From assembly GCF_020193575.1 (NCBI RefSeq), contig NZ_JADYVD010000015.1:79783-143782 (forward strand): 64,000 bases of DNA, in the 5' to 3' direction. The DNA comes from Ensifer sp. IC4062 (GTDB taxonomy: Bacteria > Pseudomonadota > Alphaproteobacteria > Rhizobiales > Rhizobiaceae). Shown piece after piece: positions 35,321 through 44,108 of the stretch (position 1 is the stretch's first letter; every line of letters begins with the position of its first letter). The notes beneath the pieces were generated by a model. That model worked only from the letters and a program-made list of their open reading frames with translations, made no database searches and was not told the DNA's origin. The position numbers and the translations under genes are program-made.

Positions 35321-36259
35321 TTACGCCCGCCTTCGCTTCTGCATCTGCCGCTCCCTCCAGATGATGTACAGCCCGGATGCGACGATCACGAGAATACCGA
35401 GCCACTTCGACGGCGTCGGAAAGTCCCCGAACACGATGTAACCGAGCGCCGTCGCCGAGACGATCTCGAAATAATGGAACGGTGCTAGAAGCGATATCGG
35501 CGCGGCCTGAAATGCCTTGACGACAAGGAGATGGCCCCAGCCCGAGATGGTCCCTAGCGCAATAACGAGCACCCAGCCGAGCGCCGATTGCGGCAGTGAC
35601 GGTTCGAAGTCGACGGCACCGAATCCATGGCCGACGGCGATCACTGCCGCCATGAACAGGGTCCCGCCTATGCCGGCAACTGTCTGCATCGTCAGCGGCG
35701 GATCCGCGCTGCCGACAGCGCGGTTCAGGAAAAGATAGCAGGCAAAGAGGAAGGCGCAGGCGACCGGCAGCAACGACGTGAGGCCGAAGACGGCGAAGCT
35801 CGGCTGGATGACAACCATTGCGCCGCCGAAGCCGACTGCGATCGCCGACCATCGACGCCATCCTACTTTCTCGCGCAGGATCAGCGCGGAAAGGCATGTA
35901 AGAATGAACGGCTCCACGAAGTAGATGGCGAACACGTCCGCAAGCGGCATGTATTTCACTGAGACGAAGAAAAAGAGCGCCGCCGCCGCAAGCAGTACGC
36001 CGCGAAGAATGTTCGGCCAAAGCCGCTTCGGATAAAACGCTCGCAGACCGCCCGCCGAAAGTAGCAAAGGCGCCGTCGATACGAGTTGAAAGAAGAAACG
36101 ATAAAAGGTCACTTGACCAGGCGACATGCCCTCGTAGACCGCCAGGTATTTCGCAATAGCATCCATGCATGGCAGGATGAGCATGGCGAAGAGCATGATC
36201 GCCACCCCGCGCATGGTCGGATTGTCCGGCGCGACGGCCGTTGGAGAATATTCGTTCAC
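35321..36259 (-). CDS. DMT/EamA family transporter
   Basis: A 312-residue inner-membrane protein with about ten transmembrane helices in two EamA repeats (about 20-150 and 165-295). The first repeat contains KYLAVYEGMSPGQVTFYRFFFQ, and the second GHLLVVKAFQAAPISLLAPFHYFEIVSATALGYIVFGDFP, both typical of the RhaT/YdcZ-like metabolite exporters. The substrate cannot be read from the sequence. Confidence 0.9.
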   Translation of the reverse strand: MNEYSPTAVAPDNPTMRGVAIMLFAMLILPCMDAIAKYLAVYEGMSPGQVTFYRFFFQLVSTAPLLLSAGGLRAFYPKRLWPNILRGVLLAAAALFFFVSVKYMPLADVFAIYFVEPFILTCLSALILREKVGWRRWSAIAVGFGGAMVVIQPSFAVFGLTSLLPVACAFLFACYLFLNRAVGSADPPLTMQTVAGIGGTLFMAAVIAVGHGFGAVDFEPSLPQSALGWVLVIALGTISGWGHLLVVKAFQAAPISLLAPFHYFEIVSATALGYIVFGDFPTPSKWLGILVIVASGLYIIWRERQMQKRRRA

Positions 36260-36482
36260 GCGTAGATTTCCAATGTCGGGCCCGAAACCTAGCCTGTTTC
36301 ATCGAGGTTTCAACGTGCGACCGATAGTGAGCCGCATTTGACAGCGTTTTTGACGTTTCGAGGTGGTCCGTCGACACCGCAATGCCTATAAGCTGATCTC
36401 ACTTTGCCCATAGTTGGAAGCCAGGGGCGCTTCCGGCGACCATCCGGGCCCCTTGAACGCAACCGCGCCAAAGGAGAAAGCC

Positions 36483-36887
36483 ATGCGCTTGTCCACCGAA
36501 ACCATGATCGCGCGTCTTCGCGAAGGAGACGGCGACACGCTTGGGGGACGCATCTGGAGAGCGCGTGACGCCGCGAATCTTTCTATGACGGAATTGGCGG
36601 ATCGGCTCGGCGTTCGCTGCGAAACCGTTGCTGCGTGGGAACGCGACCGTGCCGAACCTCGCACCAACCGCCTCTTCATGTTGGCTGGCGTGCTGGGCGT
36701 CACCCCGGCCTGGCTGATTGCCGGTATCGGCCACGCCCCTGACGACGTTGCCGCCATCGGCTCGAAGGAGGCACTCCGGGAACAACTCGATCTTGTCAAG
36801 AAATTGCACGCTCAGACCGGCCAGGCCATCGCCGCGCTCGAAGCGGAACTCGATCGCATCCAGCAGACCATTCGTCCAAGACAATAA
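36483..36887 (+). CDS. XRE-type HTH regulator with C-terminal coiled coil
   Basis: 134 residues from the ATG at 36483, which has an AAAGGAG ribosome site. An XRE/Cro helix-turn-helix occupies about 20-75 (RIWRARDAANLSMTELADRLGVRCETVAAWERDRAEP). A coiled-coil stretch (about 100-130) probably dimerises it. The target is unknown. It lies about 150 bases before the class III alcohol dehydrogenase gene but shows no clear regulatory link. Confidence 0.85.
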   Translation: MRLSTETMIARLREGDGDTLGGRIWRARDAANLSMTELADRLGVRCETVAAWERDRAEPRTNRLFMLAGVLGVTPAWLIAGIGHAPDDVAAIGSKEALREQLDLVKKLHAQTGQAIAALEAELDRIQQTIRPRQ

Positions 36888-37034
36888 CCAAGGCTGAAGC
36901 GCGTTTTCCGCCCGCATTTTCGTTAACGTAGTAGAATAGTTTATCGCCGATTCCAGCTGACCGCAGTGATTGCCGCGTCATGACGAGAGCAATCCAGCAT
37001 CAGCAACCATTTGCAAATAAAAGGGAGAAGTGAC

Positions 37035-38162
37035 ATGGACGTACGCGCCGCCGTCGCCACTCAGGCCGGCAAACCCTTGGAGATCATGACGGTTCAGCTC
37101 GAAGGACCGAAGGCCGGCGAGGTGCTGGTCGAGGTGAAGGCGACCGGCATCTGCCACACCGATGATTTCACCCTTTCCGGCGCCGATCCGGAAGGGCTGT
37201 TCCCGGCGATCCTCGGCCATGAGGGCGCCGGCATCGTCGTCGACGTCGGTCCCGGCGTCACCTCTGTCAAGAAGGGCGACCATGTTATTCCGCTCTATAC
37301 TCCGGAATGCCGCGCCTGCCCGTCCTGCCTCAGCCGCAAGACCAATCTCTGCACCGCCATCCGCGCCACGCAGGGCCAGGGGCTGATGCCCGACGGCACC
37401 TCGCGCTTTTCGCTCAACGGCGAGAAGCTGCACCACTACATGGGCTGCTCGACCTTTGCGAACTTCACCGTCTTGCCGGAGATCGCCGTCGCCAAGGTCA
37501 ATCCGGACGCGCCGTTCGACAAGATCTGCTACATCGGCTGCGGCGTCACCACCGGCATCGGCGCGGTGATCAACACCGCCAAGGTGGAAATGGGGTCGAC
37601 GGCGATCGTCTTCGGGCTCGGCGGCATCGGCCTCAATGTCATCCAGGGGCTCAGGCTCGCCGGCGCCGACGTGATCATCGGCGTCGACATCAACAACGAC
37701 AAGAAGCCCTGGGGCGAAAAGTTCGGCATGACCCACTTCGTCAACCCGAAGGAGGTCGGCGACGACATCGTGCCTTATCTCGTCAACATGACCAAGCGCG
37801 GCGCCGACCAGATCGGCGGCGCCGACTACACCTTCGACTGCACCGGCAACACCAAGGTGATGCGCCAGGCGCTCGAAGCCTCGCATCGCGGCTGGGGCAA
37901 GTCGGTGATCATCGGCGTCGCCGGCGCCGGCCAGGAGATTGCCACCCGGCCGTTCCAGCTCGTCACCGGCCGCACCTGGATGGGCACCGCCTTTGGCGGC
38001 GCGCGCGGCCGCACCGACGTGCCGAAGATCGTCGACTGGTACATGGAGGGCAAGATCGAGATCGACCCGATGATCACCCACACGCTGCCGCTCGACGACA
38101 TCAACAAGGGCTTCGAACTGATGCATTCGGGCGAAAGCATCAGGAGCGTCGTGATCTACTGA
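37035..38162 (+). CDS. adhC: S-(hydroxymethyl)glutathione dehydrogenase (class III alcohol dehydrogenase)
   Basis: 375 residues from the ATG at 37035, after AAGGGAGAAG. It oxidises the spontaneous formaldehyde-glutathione adduct to S-formylglutathione with NAD. Catalytic zinc ligands C40, H62 and C169, structural zinc C92, C95, C98 and C106, and the NAD motif GLGGIG (194-199) are all present. Its GC content and codon use look even stronger in C/G-ending codons than the neighbours, as expected for a well-expressed gene. fghA, the next step, lies 1.2 kb downstream. Also called flhA or frmA. Confidence 0.97.
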   Translation: MDVRAAVATQAGKPLEIMTVQLEGPKAGEVLVEVKATGICHTDDFTLSGADPEGLFPAILGHEGAGIVVDVGPGVTSVKKGDHVIPLYTPECRACPSCLSRKTNLCTAIRATQGQGLMPDGTSRFSLNGEKLHHYMGCSTFANFTVLPEIAVAKVNPDAPFDKICYIGCGVTTGIGAVINTAKVEMGSTAIVFGLGGIGLNVIQGLRLAGADVIIGVDINNDKKPWGEKFGMTHFVNPKEVGDDIVPYLVNMTKRGADQIGGADYTFDCTGNTKVMRQALEASHRGWGKSVIIGVAGAGQEIATRPFQLVTGRTWMGTAFGGARGRTDVPKIVDWYMEGKIEIDPMITHTLPLDDINKGFELMHSGESIRSVVIY

Positions 38163-38181
38163 GCTGCCAACCTGAATCAAC

Positions 38182-38216
38182 AAAGCACCGGAATTAACAG
38201 AATTCCGGTGCTTTTT
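38182..38216 (+). terminator. terminator of the adhC/flhA gene
   Basis: AAAGCACCGGAATT and AATTCCGGTGCTTTTT form a long perfect stem with a short loop, ending in five T. It is 20 bases after the stop, so downstream genes need another promoter. Confidence 0.93.
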
Positions 38217-38239
38217 GACTGTTAGGAAATGAGTACGAG

Positions 38240-38680
38240 ATGATCTTCGTCGATGCCGACGCCTGTCCTGTGAAGACGGAAATTCTGAAGGTAGCGGAAC
38301 GTCACGGCTTCGAGGTGACGTTCGTCGCAAATTCCGGCCTGCGCCCGTCCCGGGACCCGATGGTGCACAACGTCATCGTATCGGCAGGCTTCGACGCGGC
38401 CGACAATTGGATTGCCGAACGCGCAGGAGAAGGCGACATCGTGGTTACGGCGGATGTCCCGCTCGCCGTACGCTGCGTTGCGGCTGGTGCCCTTGTCACT
38501 GGGCCGGCCGGCCGGCTTTTCGACAAGAGCAACATCGGCATGGCTTCAGCCATGCGCGACCTTGGCGCACACTTAAGAGAAACCGGCGAAAGCAAAGGCT
38601 ACAATGCAGCCTTCACAGCAAGGGACCGCTCGGCTTTCCTGGAGGCGCTTGACCGGCTCTGCCGCCAAGCCAAAAGATGA
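38240..38680 (+). CDS. yaiI: YaiI/YqxD family (DUF188) protein
   Basis: A 146-residue PIN-like fold protein of the UPF0178 family. The start MIFVDADACPVKTEIL and the GEGDIVVTADVPLAVRCVAAGALV segment are diagnostic, carrying conserved acidic residues that could bind metal as in nucleases. The function is unproven. It starts just after the adhC terminator and 25 bases before the DUF1345 gene. Confidence 0.92.
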   Translation: MIFVDADACPVKTEILKVAERHGFEVTFVANSGLRPSRDPMVHNVIVSAGFDAADNWIAERAGEGDIVVTADVPLAVRCVAAGALVTGPAGRLFDKSNIGMASAMRDLGAHLRETGESKGYNAAFTARDRSAFLEALDRLCRQAKR

Positions 38681-38705
38681 GCGCGGAAGGACACTGGGCC
38701 GCGCG

Positions 38706-39353
38706 ATGAAACCGATAACAAGGCTGCGACATTGGCCATTTTATGCGGCGCTCGGCTGCGCCCTGCTGAGCCTGCCGATCTCCCTAGCCTTTGCCCCACG
38801 CTTTGCCCTGGAGATCACCGCAATCACATTCTTCTGTGTTTATCTCATCAAGGCGGCCTTGCGGCTCAGGCAGTTGACTGGAAGTTATCTCGAGCATCAT
38901 GCGCATAGTACCGACGAACCTGAAGCCGTTATTTTTCTGGTTACCCTTGCTGCGGCTGCCGTCTCGCTGCTGTCGCTCTTCCTGGCGCTCAATCGGCAGG
39001 ATCCGGGCTATGGCCTCGAACTGCCGCTTGCCTTTGCCTCCGTGGGACTCGGTTGGGCGACGATCCACACCATGGCCGCAATGCATTACGCGCACGTCTA
39101 TTGGGTGGCCGACGAGAACAGTGATCCAATCGAGCCGGCACGCGGACTGATGTTTCCGGGAACGGACACACCCGGCGGTTATGACTTTCTCTATTTCGCC
39201 TTCGTCATCGGCATGACGGCGCAAACATCGGATGTGGCAATCACCACGACGACGATGCGCCGGATCAATCTGGCGCATGCCGTCGTTTCGTTCTTCTTCA
39301 ACACCGTGCTGGTCGCCGCGGCCGTCAATGCGGCGGTCCAGCTGGCCGGCTGA
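38706..39353 (+). CDS. DUF1345 membrane protein
   Basis: 215 residues from the ATG at 38706; an upstream in-frame start overlaps yaiI and is not needed. About five transmembrane helices and the family motif YDFLYFAFVIGMTAQTSDVAITT near residues 160-182 identify DUF1345. The function is unknown. It sits between yaiI and fghA on the same strand, 27 bases before fghA. Confidence 0.85.
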   Translation: MKPITRLRHWPFYAALGCALLSLPISLAFAPRFALEITAITFFCVYLIKAALRLRQLTGSYLEHHAHSTDEPEAVIFLVTLAAAAVSLLSLFLALNRQDPGYGLELPLAFASVGLGWATIHTMAAMHYAHVYWVADENSDPIEPARGLMFPGTDTPGGYDFLYFAFVIGMTAQTSDVAITTTTMRRINLAHAVVSFFFNTVLVAAAVNAAVQLAG

Positions 39354-39380
39354 CGCCTCATCCACTTCAAGGAGAGTCTC

Positions 39381-40214
39381 ATGAAAGTTATCTCGCAAAA
39401 TACTGCCTTTGGCGGCATGCAGGGCGTCTATTCCCATGATTCGGCCGCTTGCAAGGGCGAAATGACCTTTGCCGTCTATGTGCCGCCGCAGGCGATCAGC
39501 GAGCCGCGCCCCGTTCTGTGGTACCTGTCCGGCCTCACCTGCACGCACGCGAACGTGATGGAAAAGGGAGAATATCGCCGTATGGCCTCGGAGCTCGGCC
39601 TCATCATCGTCTGCCCGGATACGAGTCCGCGCGGCAACGACGTGCCGGACGAACTGACCAACTGGCAGATGGGCAAGGGCGCCGGATTCTATCTCGACGC
39701 AACGGAAACGCCCTGGGCCGAACATTACCAGATGTACACATACATCACGGAGGAGCTACCCGCCTTCGCCAGTCAGCATTTCCGTATGGATATGAGTCGC
39801 CAGGGGATTTTCGGCCATTCGATGGGCGGGCACGGGGCGATGACGATCGCTCTGAGGAACCCGGAGCGGTTCAAGAGCTGCTCGGCCTTCGCGCCGATCG
39901 TGGAGCCCTCGACGGCCGACTGGTCAGTAGGTGCCTTCGAGAAATACCTTGGCTCTAACGAAGCCGCCTGGCGTCAGTACGATACCTGTGCGTTGGTCAA
40001 GGACGGCGCACGCTTCCCGGAGTTCCTGATCGACCAGGGCAAGGCGGACGGTTTTCTTGAGAATGGCTTGCGCCCCTGGCTGTTCGAGGAGGCGATAAAG
40101 GGAACCGGAATCGGGCTGACGCTCCGAATGCATGAGCGTTACGACCATTCCTACTACTTCATATCGACCTTCATGGACGATCATCTGAAGTGGCATGCCG
40201 AGCGGCTCGGCTGA
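39381..40214 (+). CDS. fghA: S-formylglutathione hydrolase
   Basis: A 277-residue alpha/beta hydrolase that splits S-formylglutathione into formate and glutathione, the second step of formaldehyde detoxification. The esterase-D signature is intact: nucleophile S147 in GHSMGG, with D223 and H256 (RYDHSYYF) completing the triad. AAGGAGAG precedes the ATG. It works after the AdhC enzyme encoded 1.2 kb upstream, though a terminator separates them. Confidence 0.96.
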   Translation: MKVISQNTAFGGMQGVYSHDSAACKGEMTFAVYVPPQAISEPRPVLWYLSGLTCTHANVMEKGEYRRMASELGLIIVCPDTSPRGNDVPDELTNWQMGKGAGFYLDATETPWAEHYQMYTYITEELPAFASQHFRMDMSRQGIFGHSMGGHGAMTIALRNPERFKSCSAFAPIVEPSTADWSVGAFEKYLGSNEAAWRQYDTCALVKDGARFPEFLIDQGKADGFLENGLRPWLFEEAIKGTGIGLTLRMHERYDHSYYFISTFMDDHLKWHAERLG

Positions 40215-40244
40215 GAAACGATTGTGTGGGGCAAGAACAGGGCG

Positions 40245-40556
40245 TCAAGACATCGATTGGAAGCGTGGCTGTCCAGCCGTTTCGATCAAGCGGACGCTCG
40301 ACTGGGCAAGCCCGTGATGACCTTCCATGTCGATGACGAGATGCCAGTGGGCGGTCTCGGGGATCATCATGCGCAGGGGCGACTTTCGCGCGACCCCGCC
40401 GAGGAACTTGTGCTTCAACGTCTCCCTGTATCGGGTGAAGTTGTCGGCGGTCATCAGCCGGACATTGGCGACGGCTGACAGCGTCACTTCAATCGTCGTG
40501 CCGGCTCTTTGTTCCTTGAGGTCGTAATGGGTATAGTTCAATGCTCGTTTTATCAT
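40245..40556 (-). CDS. DUF1883 domain protein
   Basis: 103 residues from the ATG at 40556 (MIKRALNYTHYDL). It matches the DUF1883 domain, with the HYDLKEQRAGTTIEVTLSAVANVRLM segment and the closing PETAHWHLVIDMEGHHGLAQSSVRLIE. The fold is beta-rich and is sometimes fused to TIR-type modules in other proteins, but here it is alone. The function is unknown. Confidence 0.82.
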   Translation of the reverse strand: MIKRALNYTHYDLKEQRAGTTIEVTLSAVANVRLMTADNFTRYRETLKHKFLGGVARKSPLRMMIPETAHWHLVIDMEGHHGLAQSSVRLIETAGQPRFQSMS

Positions 40557-40689
40557 CGCCACCCGGACCGGAAACCTACATAAGACATTTCTCACGATGC
40601 TAGCGAGCGCCGCTTAACGAATGGTTTTGCGCCGGTCGCGCAACGCCACCGCTATCACCATCTTCATTTCCCCAATGGAAACCGGCTTC

Positions 40690-41067
40690 ATGTTCCATAT
40701 CCTGCTCGTCGGCGCCGGTGGCGCGCTGGGCTCTGTGCTACGTTATCTCGTCGGCCGGTGGACGCTCCATCGCTTCGGTCCCGCCTTTCCCTGGGGCACC
40801 TTGTGCGTGAACGTCAGCGGCTCGTTCCTGATCGGTTTCCTGGCGGAGTTGATCATGCAGAAGATGGGGGCGTCTCCGGAAATGCGCGTGTTCCTGATCA
40901 CCGGTGTGCTTGGCGGCTACACCACATTCTCCGCCTTCTCTCTGGACGCGATAACGCTGGTGGAGCACGGCCAGCCGGCGCTCGGCATCATCTATGTTCT
41001 GGGAAGCGTCGTTCTTTCCATTCTTGCGGCCTTCGCCGGACTGGCCCTGATGCGCGCAATGGTCTAA
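40690..41067 (+). CDS. crcB: fluoride ion exporter CrcB/Fluc
   Basis: 125 residues from the ATG at 40690. Four transmembrane helices with the Fluc motifs GAGGALGSVLRYLVG, NVSGSFLIGFLAEL (with the conserved Asn) and GGYTTFSAFSLD identify a dimeric fluoride channel. No fluoride (crcB) riboswitch consensus was seen upstream. A reversed RIME element lies between it and the pseudouridine synthase gene. Confidence 0.94.
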   Translation: MFHILLVGAGGALGSVLRYLVGRWTLHRFGPAFPWGTLCVNVSGSFLIGFLAELIMQKMGASPEMRVFLITGVLGGYTTFSAFSLDAITLVEHGQPALGIIYVLGSVVLSILAAFAGLALMRAMV

Positions 41068-41070
41068 AGC

Positions 41071-41129
41071 CAGCAATTCAAAGTGCTGCAGCGTCCTTTG
41101 CGCGTCTGATGAGACGCGCGGCGCTGTAG
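41071..41129 (-). repeat. RIME1-like intergenic repeat, half length, reversed
   Basis: CAGCAATTCAAAGTGCTGCAG, split by the palindrome, then CGTCTGATGAGACGCG and GGCGCTGTAG. Only the first palindrome is present, so it forms one hairpin between crcB and the next gene. Confidence 0.75.
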
Positions 41130-41148
41130 AAGAACAGGATTTTGGCAG

Positions 41149-42141
41149 ATGGCAGGCATAGAACACAGGCTGGTGGACGGCGACGAGGCGGGAATGCGCC
41201 TCGACCGCTGGTTCAAGGTGCATTTTCCCGGGCTCGGCTTCGGACCGCTGCAGAAGCTGCTGCGTTCCGGCCAGATCCGCGTGGATGGTGCGCGCGCAAA
41301 ATCCGATACGCGCGTGCAGCCGGGCCAGACGATCCGCATTCCGCCTCTCGGCGTCGATGCCAAGGACACCAAGACCGGCCCGATCGGCGGTCGGGACCTG
41401 CGCCATTCGCCTGATGGTGAGCTGCTGTCGCGCATGGTGCTCCACGAAGACGCCAAGGTGATCGTGCTCAACAAGCCAGCCGGCCTTGCCGTGCAGGGCG
41501 GCTCCGGCGTCAGCCGCCATATCGACAAGATGCTTGAAGCGTGGACGAACCAGAAGGGTGAAAAACCGCGACTGGTGCACCGTCTCGACCGTGACACATC
41601 GGGCGTCCTCGTCGTCGCCCGTACGCGCGGCGCCGCCCAGCAGTTGACCGCCGCCTTCCGCGAACGTGACACCAAGAAGACCTATTGGGCCCTGGTCAAA
41701 GGTGTGCCGCGCAAGCGCGAGGACCGTATCTCCACCTGGCTCGTCAAGGAGCAGACCCCGGACGGCGATCGCATGCGGATCGCCAAGCACGGCGATGAGG
41801 GCGCCGACCACGCGATTTCCTATTATCGGATCGTCGAGCAGGCCGGGCAAAATCTGGCCTGGCTCGAAATGGAGCCCTATACCGGCCGCACCCATCAGCT
41901 GCGCGTCCACGCCGCCTACATCGGCCACCCGATCATTGGCGATCCGAAGTACTTCGAGGCGGACATTAACTGGACCTTCCCCGGCGGTATCCAGAATCGG
42001 CTGCATCTGCACGCCCGACATATCGACATTCCGCATCCGAACGGCGGGCGACTGAAGATCACGGCCCCGCTCCCCCCACATATGGTACAGAGTTGGAACC
42101 TACTCGGCTTCGACGAGAATGCCGCCGACGAGGAAGACTGA
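41149..42141 (+). CDS. rluC: RluA/RluC family 23S rRNA pseudouridine synthase
   Basis: A 330-residue pseudouridine synthase. An N-terminal S4 RNA-binding domain (about 15-70) is followed by the RluA catalytic domain with HRLDRDTSG, where D147 is the catalytic aspartate. RluC modifies three uridines in 23S rRNA; RluD is an alternative, but the sequence length and S4 domain fit either. Its stop overlaps the HAD gene start by one base, so they are coupled. Confidence 0.92.
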   Translation: MAGIEHRLVDGDEAGMRLDRWFKVHFPGLGFGPLQKLLRSGQIRVDGARAKSDTRVQPGQTIRIPPLGVDAKDTKTGPIGGRDLRHSPDGELLSRMVLHEDAKVIVLNKPAGLAVQGGSGVSRHIDKMLEAWTNQKGEKPRLVHRLDRDTSGVLVVARTRGAAQQLTAAFRERDTKKTYWALVKGVPRKREDRISTWLVKEQTPDGDRMRIAKHGDEGADHAISYYRIVEQAGQNLAWLEMEPYTGRTHQLRVHAAYIGHPIIGDPKYFEADINWTFPGGIQNRLHLHARHIDIPHPNGGRLKITAPLPPHMVQSWNLLGFDENAADEED

Positions 42142-42806
42142 TGAAACTCGTCCTTTTCGATTGCGACGGGACGCTGGTCGACAGCGTCGCGTTGATCCAT
42201 GAAGTGATGGCCCGCACCTTCGAAGCCTTCGACCGTCCCCGCCCGACGACCGAAGCAACGAAGGCGATCATCGGCTTGACGCTCGACATCGCGATCGCCC
42301 GGCTATTGGGCCGTGAACATGTCGATGACCATGCGGTCACAATGACGGCACATTACAAGGAGATCTTCGCTTCAGTGCGGGCTGAATCAGGGTTTCAGGA
42401 GCAGCTGTTTCCCGGCATTGCCGAGATGTTAAAGACGCTTACGGCACGCAGTGATCTGCTGATCGGCGCCGTCACCGGAAAATCGCGACGGGGTCTCACA
42501 CACATTTCGGCCACACACGGCCTCGACAAGATCTTCTTCGTTTCCCGCACCGCCGACGACTGCCCGTCCAAACCGCACCCGGCCATGGTCATGGAATGCT
42601 GTGCGGAGGCAGGCGTCGACGCGAAGGACACGATCGTCATCGGCGACGCCATCTATGACATGCAGATGGCGAAGGCGGCCGGTGCCGATGCTCTCGGGGT
42701 CGCGTGGGGTTATGCAAGCGTACCGGATCTGATCGAAGCCGGCGCCGACCATATTGCCAGTGCACCGGCAGACATAATCGAATGGATGGAGCGCAATCAT
42801 GCCTGA
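42141..42806 (+). CDS. HAD family hydrolase (phosphoglycolate phosphatase-like)
   Basis: 221 residues from the ATG at 42141. It belongs to HAD subfamily IA, with the nucleophile motif DCDGT (D7, D9), cap helices (about 15-85), TGKSRRG for motif II, and GDAIYDMQMAKAAG for motif IV. The substrate is unknown; relatives include phosphoglycolate phosphatase. It overlaps rluC by one base and the ATP12 gene by eight, so all three are cotranscribed. Confidence 0.93.
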   Translation: MKLVLFDCDGTLVDSVALIHEVMARTFEAFDRPRPTTEATKAIIGLTLDIAIARLLGREHVDDHAVTMTAHYKEIFASVRAESGFQEQLFPGIAEMLKTLTARSDLLIGAVTGKSRRGLTHISATHGLDKIFFVSRTADDCPSKPHPAMVMECCAEAGVDAKDTIVIGDAIYDMQMAKAAGADALGVAWGYASVPDLIEAGADHIASAPADIIEWMERNHA

Positions 42807-43584
42807 CATACGCGATGAGTTGAGTGGCGCGTTGAGCCATGAAGATCCGGTGCGGCGTGCACAAATCCAGATGCAAAAGCCGCTGGCAAAGCGCTTCTAC
42901 AAGGAAGTGAGCATCGGGAGCGCGGAGGACGGCGGTCAGACCGTGCTTCTTGACGGTCGTAGGGTGCGAACGCCGGCAAAACATCCGCTTGCGGTTCCGA
43001 CCCGCAAACTTGCGGAACTGTTGGCCTCGGAGTGGGATGCGCAGTCCGATGTTATTGATCCGGCGGCAATGCCGATGACGCGCATCGTCAACACCGCGAT
43101 CGATGGTGTGGCGCTCGATCACCGGGCAGTGTTCGATGAGATCCTGCGTTTCGCCGGAAGTGACCTCCTTTGTTACCGTGCCGACAGTCCCGAAGGGCTG
43201 GTCGCGCGCCAAAACGATCTCTGGAACCCGATCCTTGAGTGGGCTGCGCAATCCCTCGGCGCCCGTTTCATTCTGATTGAAGGCGTGATCCATCAGGAGC
43301 AACCTCGAGAGGCAATCTCGGCCTATGCCGAGGGCCTGCGCGCCTTCGCCACGCCTCTCGGACTTACTTGCTTGCACATGATGACGACGCTCACCGGCTC
43401 GGCGCTGCTCGCGCTTGCCTTCGCCATGGGGCGGCTGAGTGTGGAGGAAGCCTGGACTGCCGCTCATGTCGATGAGGACTGGCAGATCGAGCATTGGGGT
43501 ACCGACGAGGAAGCCTTCCGGCGCCGCCAAAACCGGTGGCAGGAAATGCAGGCGGCCGCTACGGCGCTCGACGCCCTAAGATAG
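42799..43584 (+). CDS. ATP12 family F1-ATPase assembly chaperone
   Basis: A 261-residue ATP12-domain protein. The core runs from LAKRFYKEVSIG (about 30-41) through VLLDGRRVRTPAKHPLAVPT, SEWDAQ and YRADSPEGLVARQNDLWNP to a C-terminal helix bundle. In mitochondria ATP12 chaperones the alpha subunit of F1 ATP synthase; alphaproteobacterial members are presumed to do likewise. Its start lies inside the HAD gene. Confidence 0.94.
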   Translation: MPDIRDELSGALSHEDPVRRAQIQMQKPLAKRFYKEVSIGSAEDGGQTVLLDGRRVRTPAKHPLAVPTRKLAELLASEWDAQSDVIDPAAMPMTRIVNTAIDGVALDHRAVFDEILRFAGSDLLCYRADSPEGLVARQNDLWNPILEWAAQSLGARFILIEGVIHQEQPREAISAYAEGLRAFATPLGLTCLHMMTTLTGSALLALAFAMGRLSVEEAWTAAHVDEDWQIEHWGTDEEAFRRRQNRWQEMQAAATALDALR

Positions 43585-43595
43585 CGTCGGGAGTG

Positions 43596-43624
43596 GATTT
43601 GCCTGCCGCAGCGGCAGGCAAATC
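43596..43624. terminator. bidirectional hairpin between ATP12 and sugE
   Basis: GATTTGCCTGCC and GGCAGGCAAATC form a perfect 12-bp stem with a short loop between two convergent genes. Neither strand has a clear T tract, so it may stabilise mRNA ends rather than stop transcription. Confidence 0.6.
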
Positions 43625-43632
43625 ACCCAAAG

Positions 43633-43947
43633 TTAGGCGAAGAGCTTTAGACCGGCGATGCCGGCGACAATCAAGCCGATGCAACCGAGGCGAATGAACG
43701 TCGCCGGCTCGGCAAAAAGGACGATGCCGAGCAAGACGGTGCCGACAGTGCCGATGCCGGTCCAGACGGCATAAGCCGTGCCAAGAGGCAGCGAACGCAC
43801 AGCAATACCGAGAAGCACGATGCTCAGGACCATCGAGCCGACCGTCAGCACCGTCGGTGTGAACCGCGTAAAACCGTCCGTATATTTGAGACCAATTGCC
43901 CAGCCGATCTCGAGAAGGCCGGCAAGCAGAAGGGTGACCCAGGCCAT
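43633..43947 (-). CDS. sugE: guanidinium exporter, SugE/Gdx type SMR protein
   Basis: 104 residues from the ATG at 43947. Four transmembrane helices and the SMR glutamate E13 ([15 protein letters not shown]) define a small multidrug resistance protein. The motif [20 protein letters not shown] is that of the Gdx/SugE branch, which exports guanidinium, not the EmrE branch. The guanidine-II riboswitch in its leader gives independent support. It converges with the ATP12 gene. Confidence 0.95.
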   Translation of the reverse strand: MAWVTLLLAGLLEIGWAIGLKYTDGFTRFTPTVLTVGSMVLSIVLLGIAVRSLPLGTAYAVWTGIGTVGTVLLGIVLFAEPATFIRLGCIGLIVAGIAGLKLFA

Positions 43948-43967
43948 TTCCAAACTCCTGTTTTGGA

Positions 43968-44026
43968 GCGAGGCCGTCCCCGCGGATGTTCGGGACGACA
44001 AAATCGATCCCGTGCAGCCGTCTGCA
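43968..44026 (-). promoter_or_regulatory. guanidine-II (mini-ykkC) riboswitch
   Basis: On the minus strand, two hairpins have identical ACGG tetraloops. P1 is TGCAG-ACGG-CTGCA (44026-44013). P2 is GCGGGG-ACGG-CCTCGC (43983-43968, one G-T pair). They are 29 bases apart, and twin ACGR loops define this riboswitch class. Twenty bases after P2, TCCAAA and TTTGGA can enclose the GGAG ribosome site, overlapping P2's 3' side, which fits a translational ON switch. Confidence 0.85.
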
Positions 44027-44108
44027 ATGCGCTCTCTATGCCACGAGTGCGTGTTGGCAGCAAGGCGCTTCCCGGAAAGCCTGCCTTGCGCCAGGGGCAA
44101 ACCTCTCC

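Noticed and set aside
37307..38197. Second plus-strand frame inside adhC, very Arg/His-rich
   Set aside because: Frame-shifted shadow of the class III alcohol dehydrogenase; composition is an artefact of GC-rich codons.
40557..40690. Fluoride riboswitch upstream of crcB
   Set aside because: The conserved GATGG...CCGCC...CTGATGACTCC pattern is not present in the leader.
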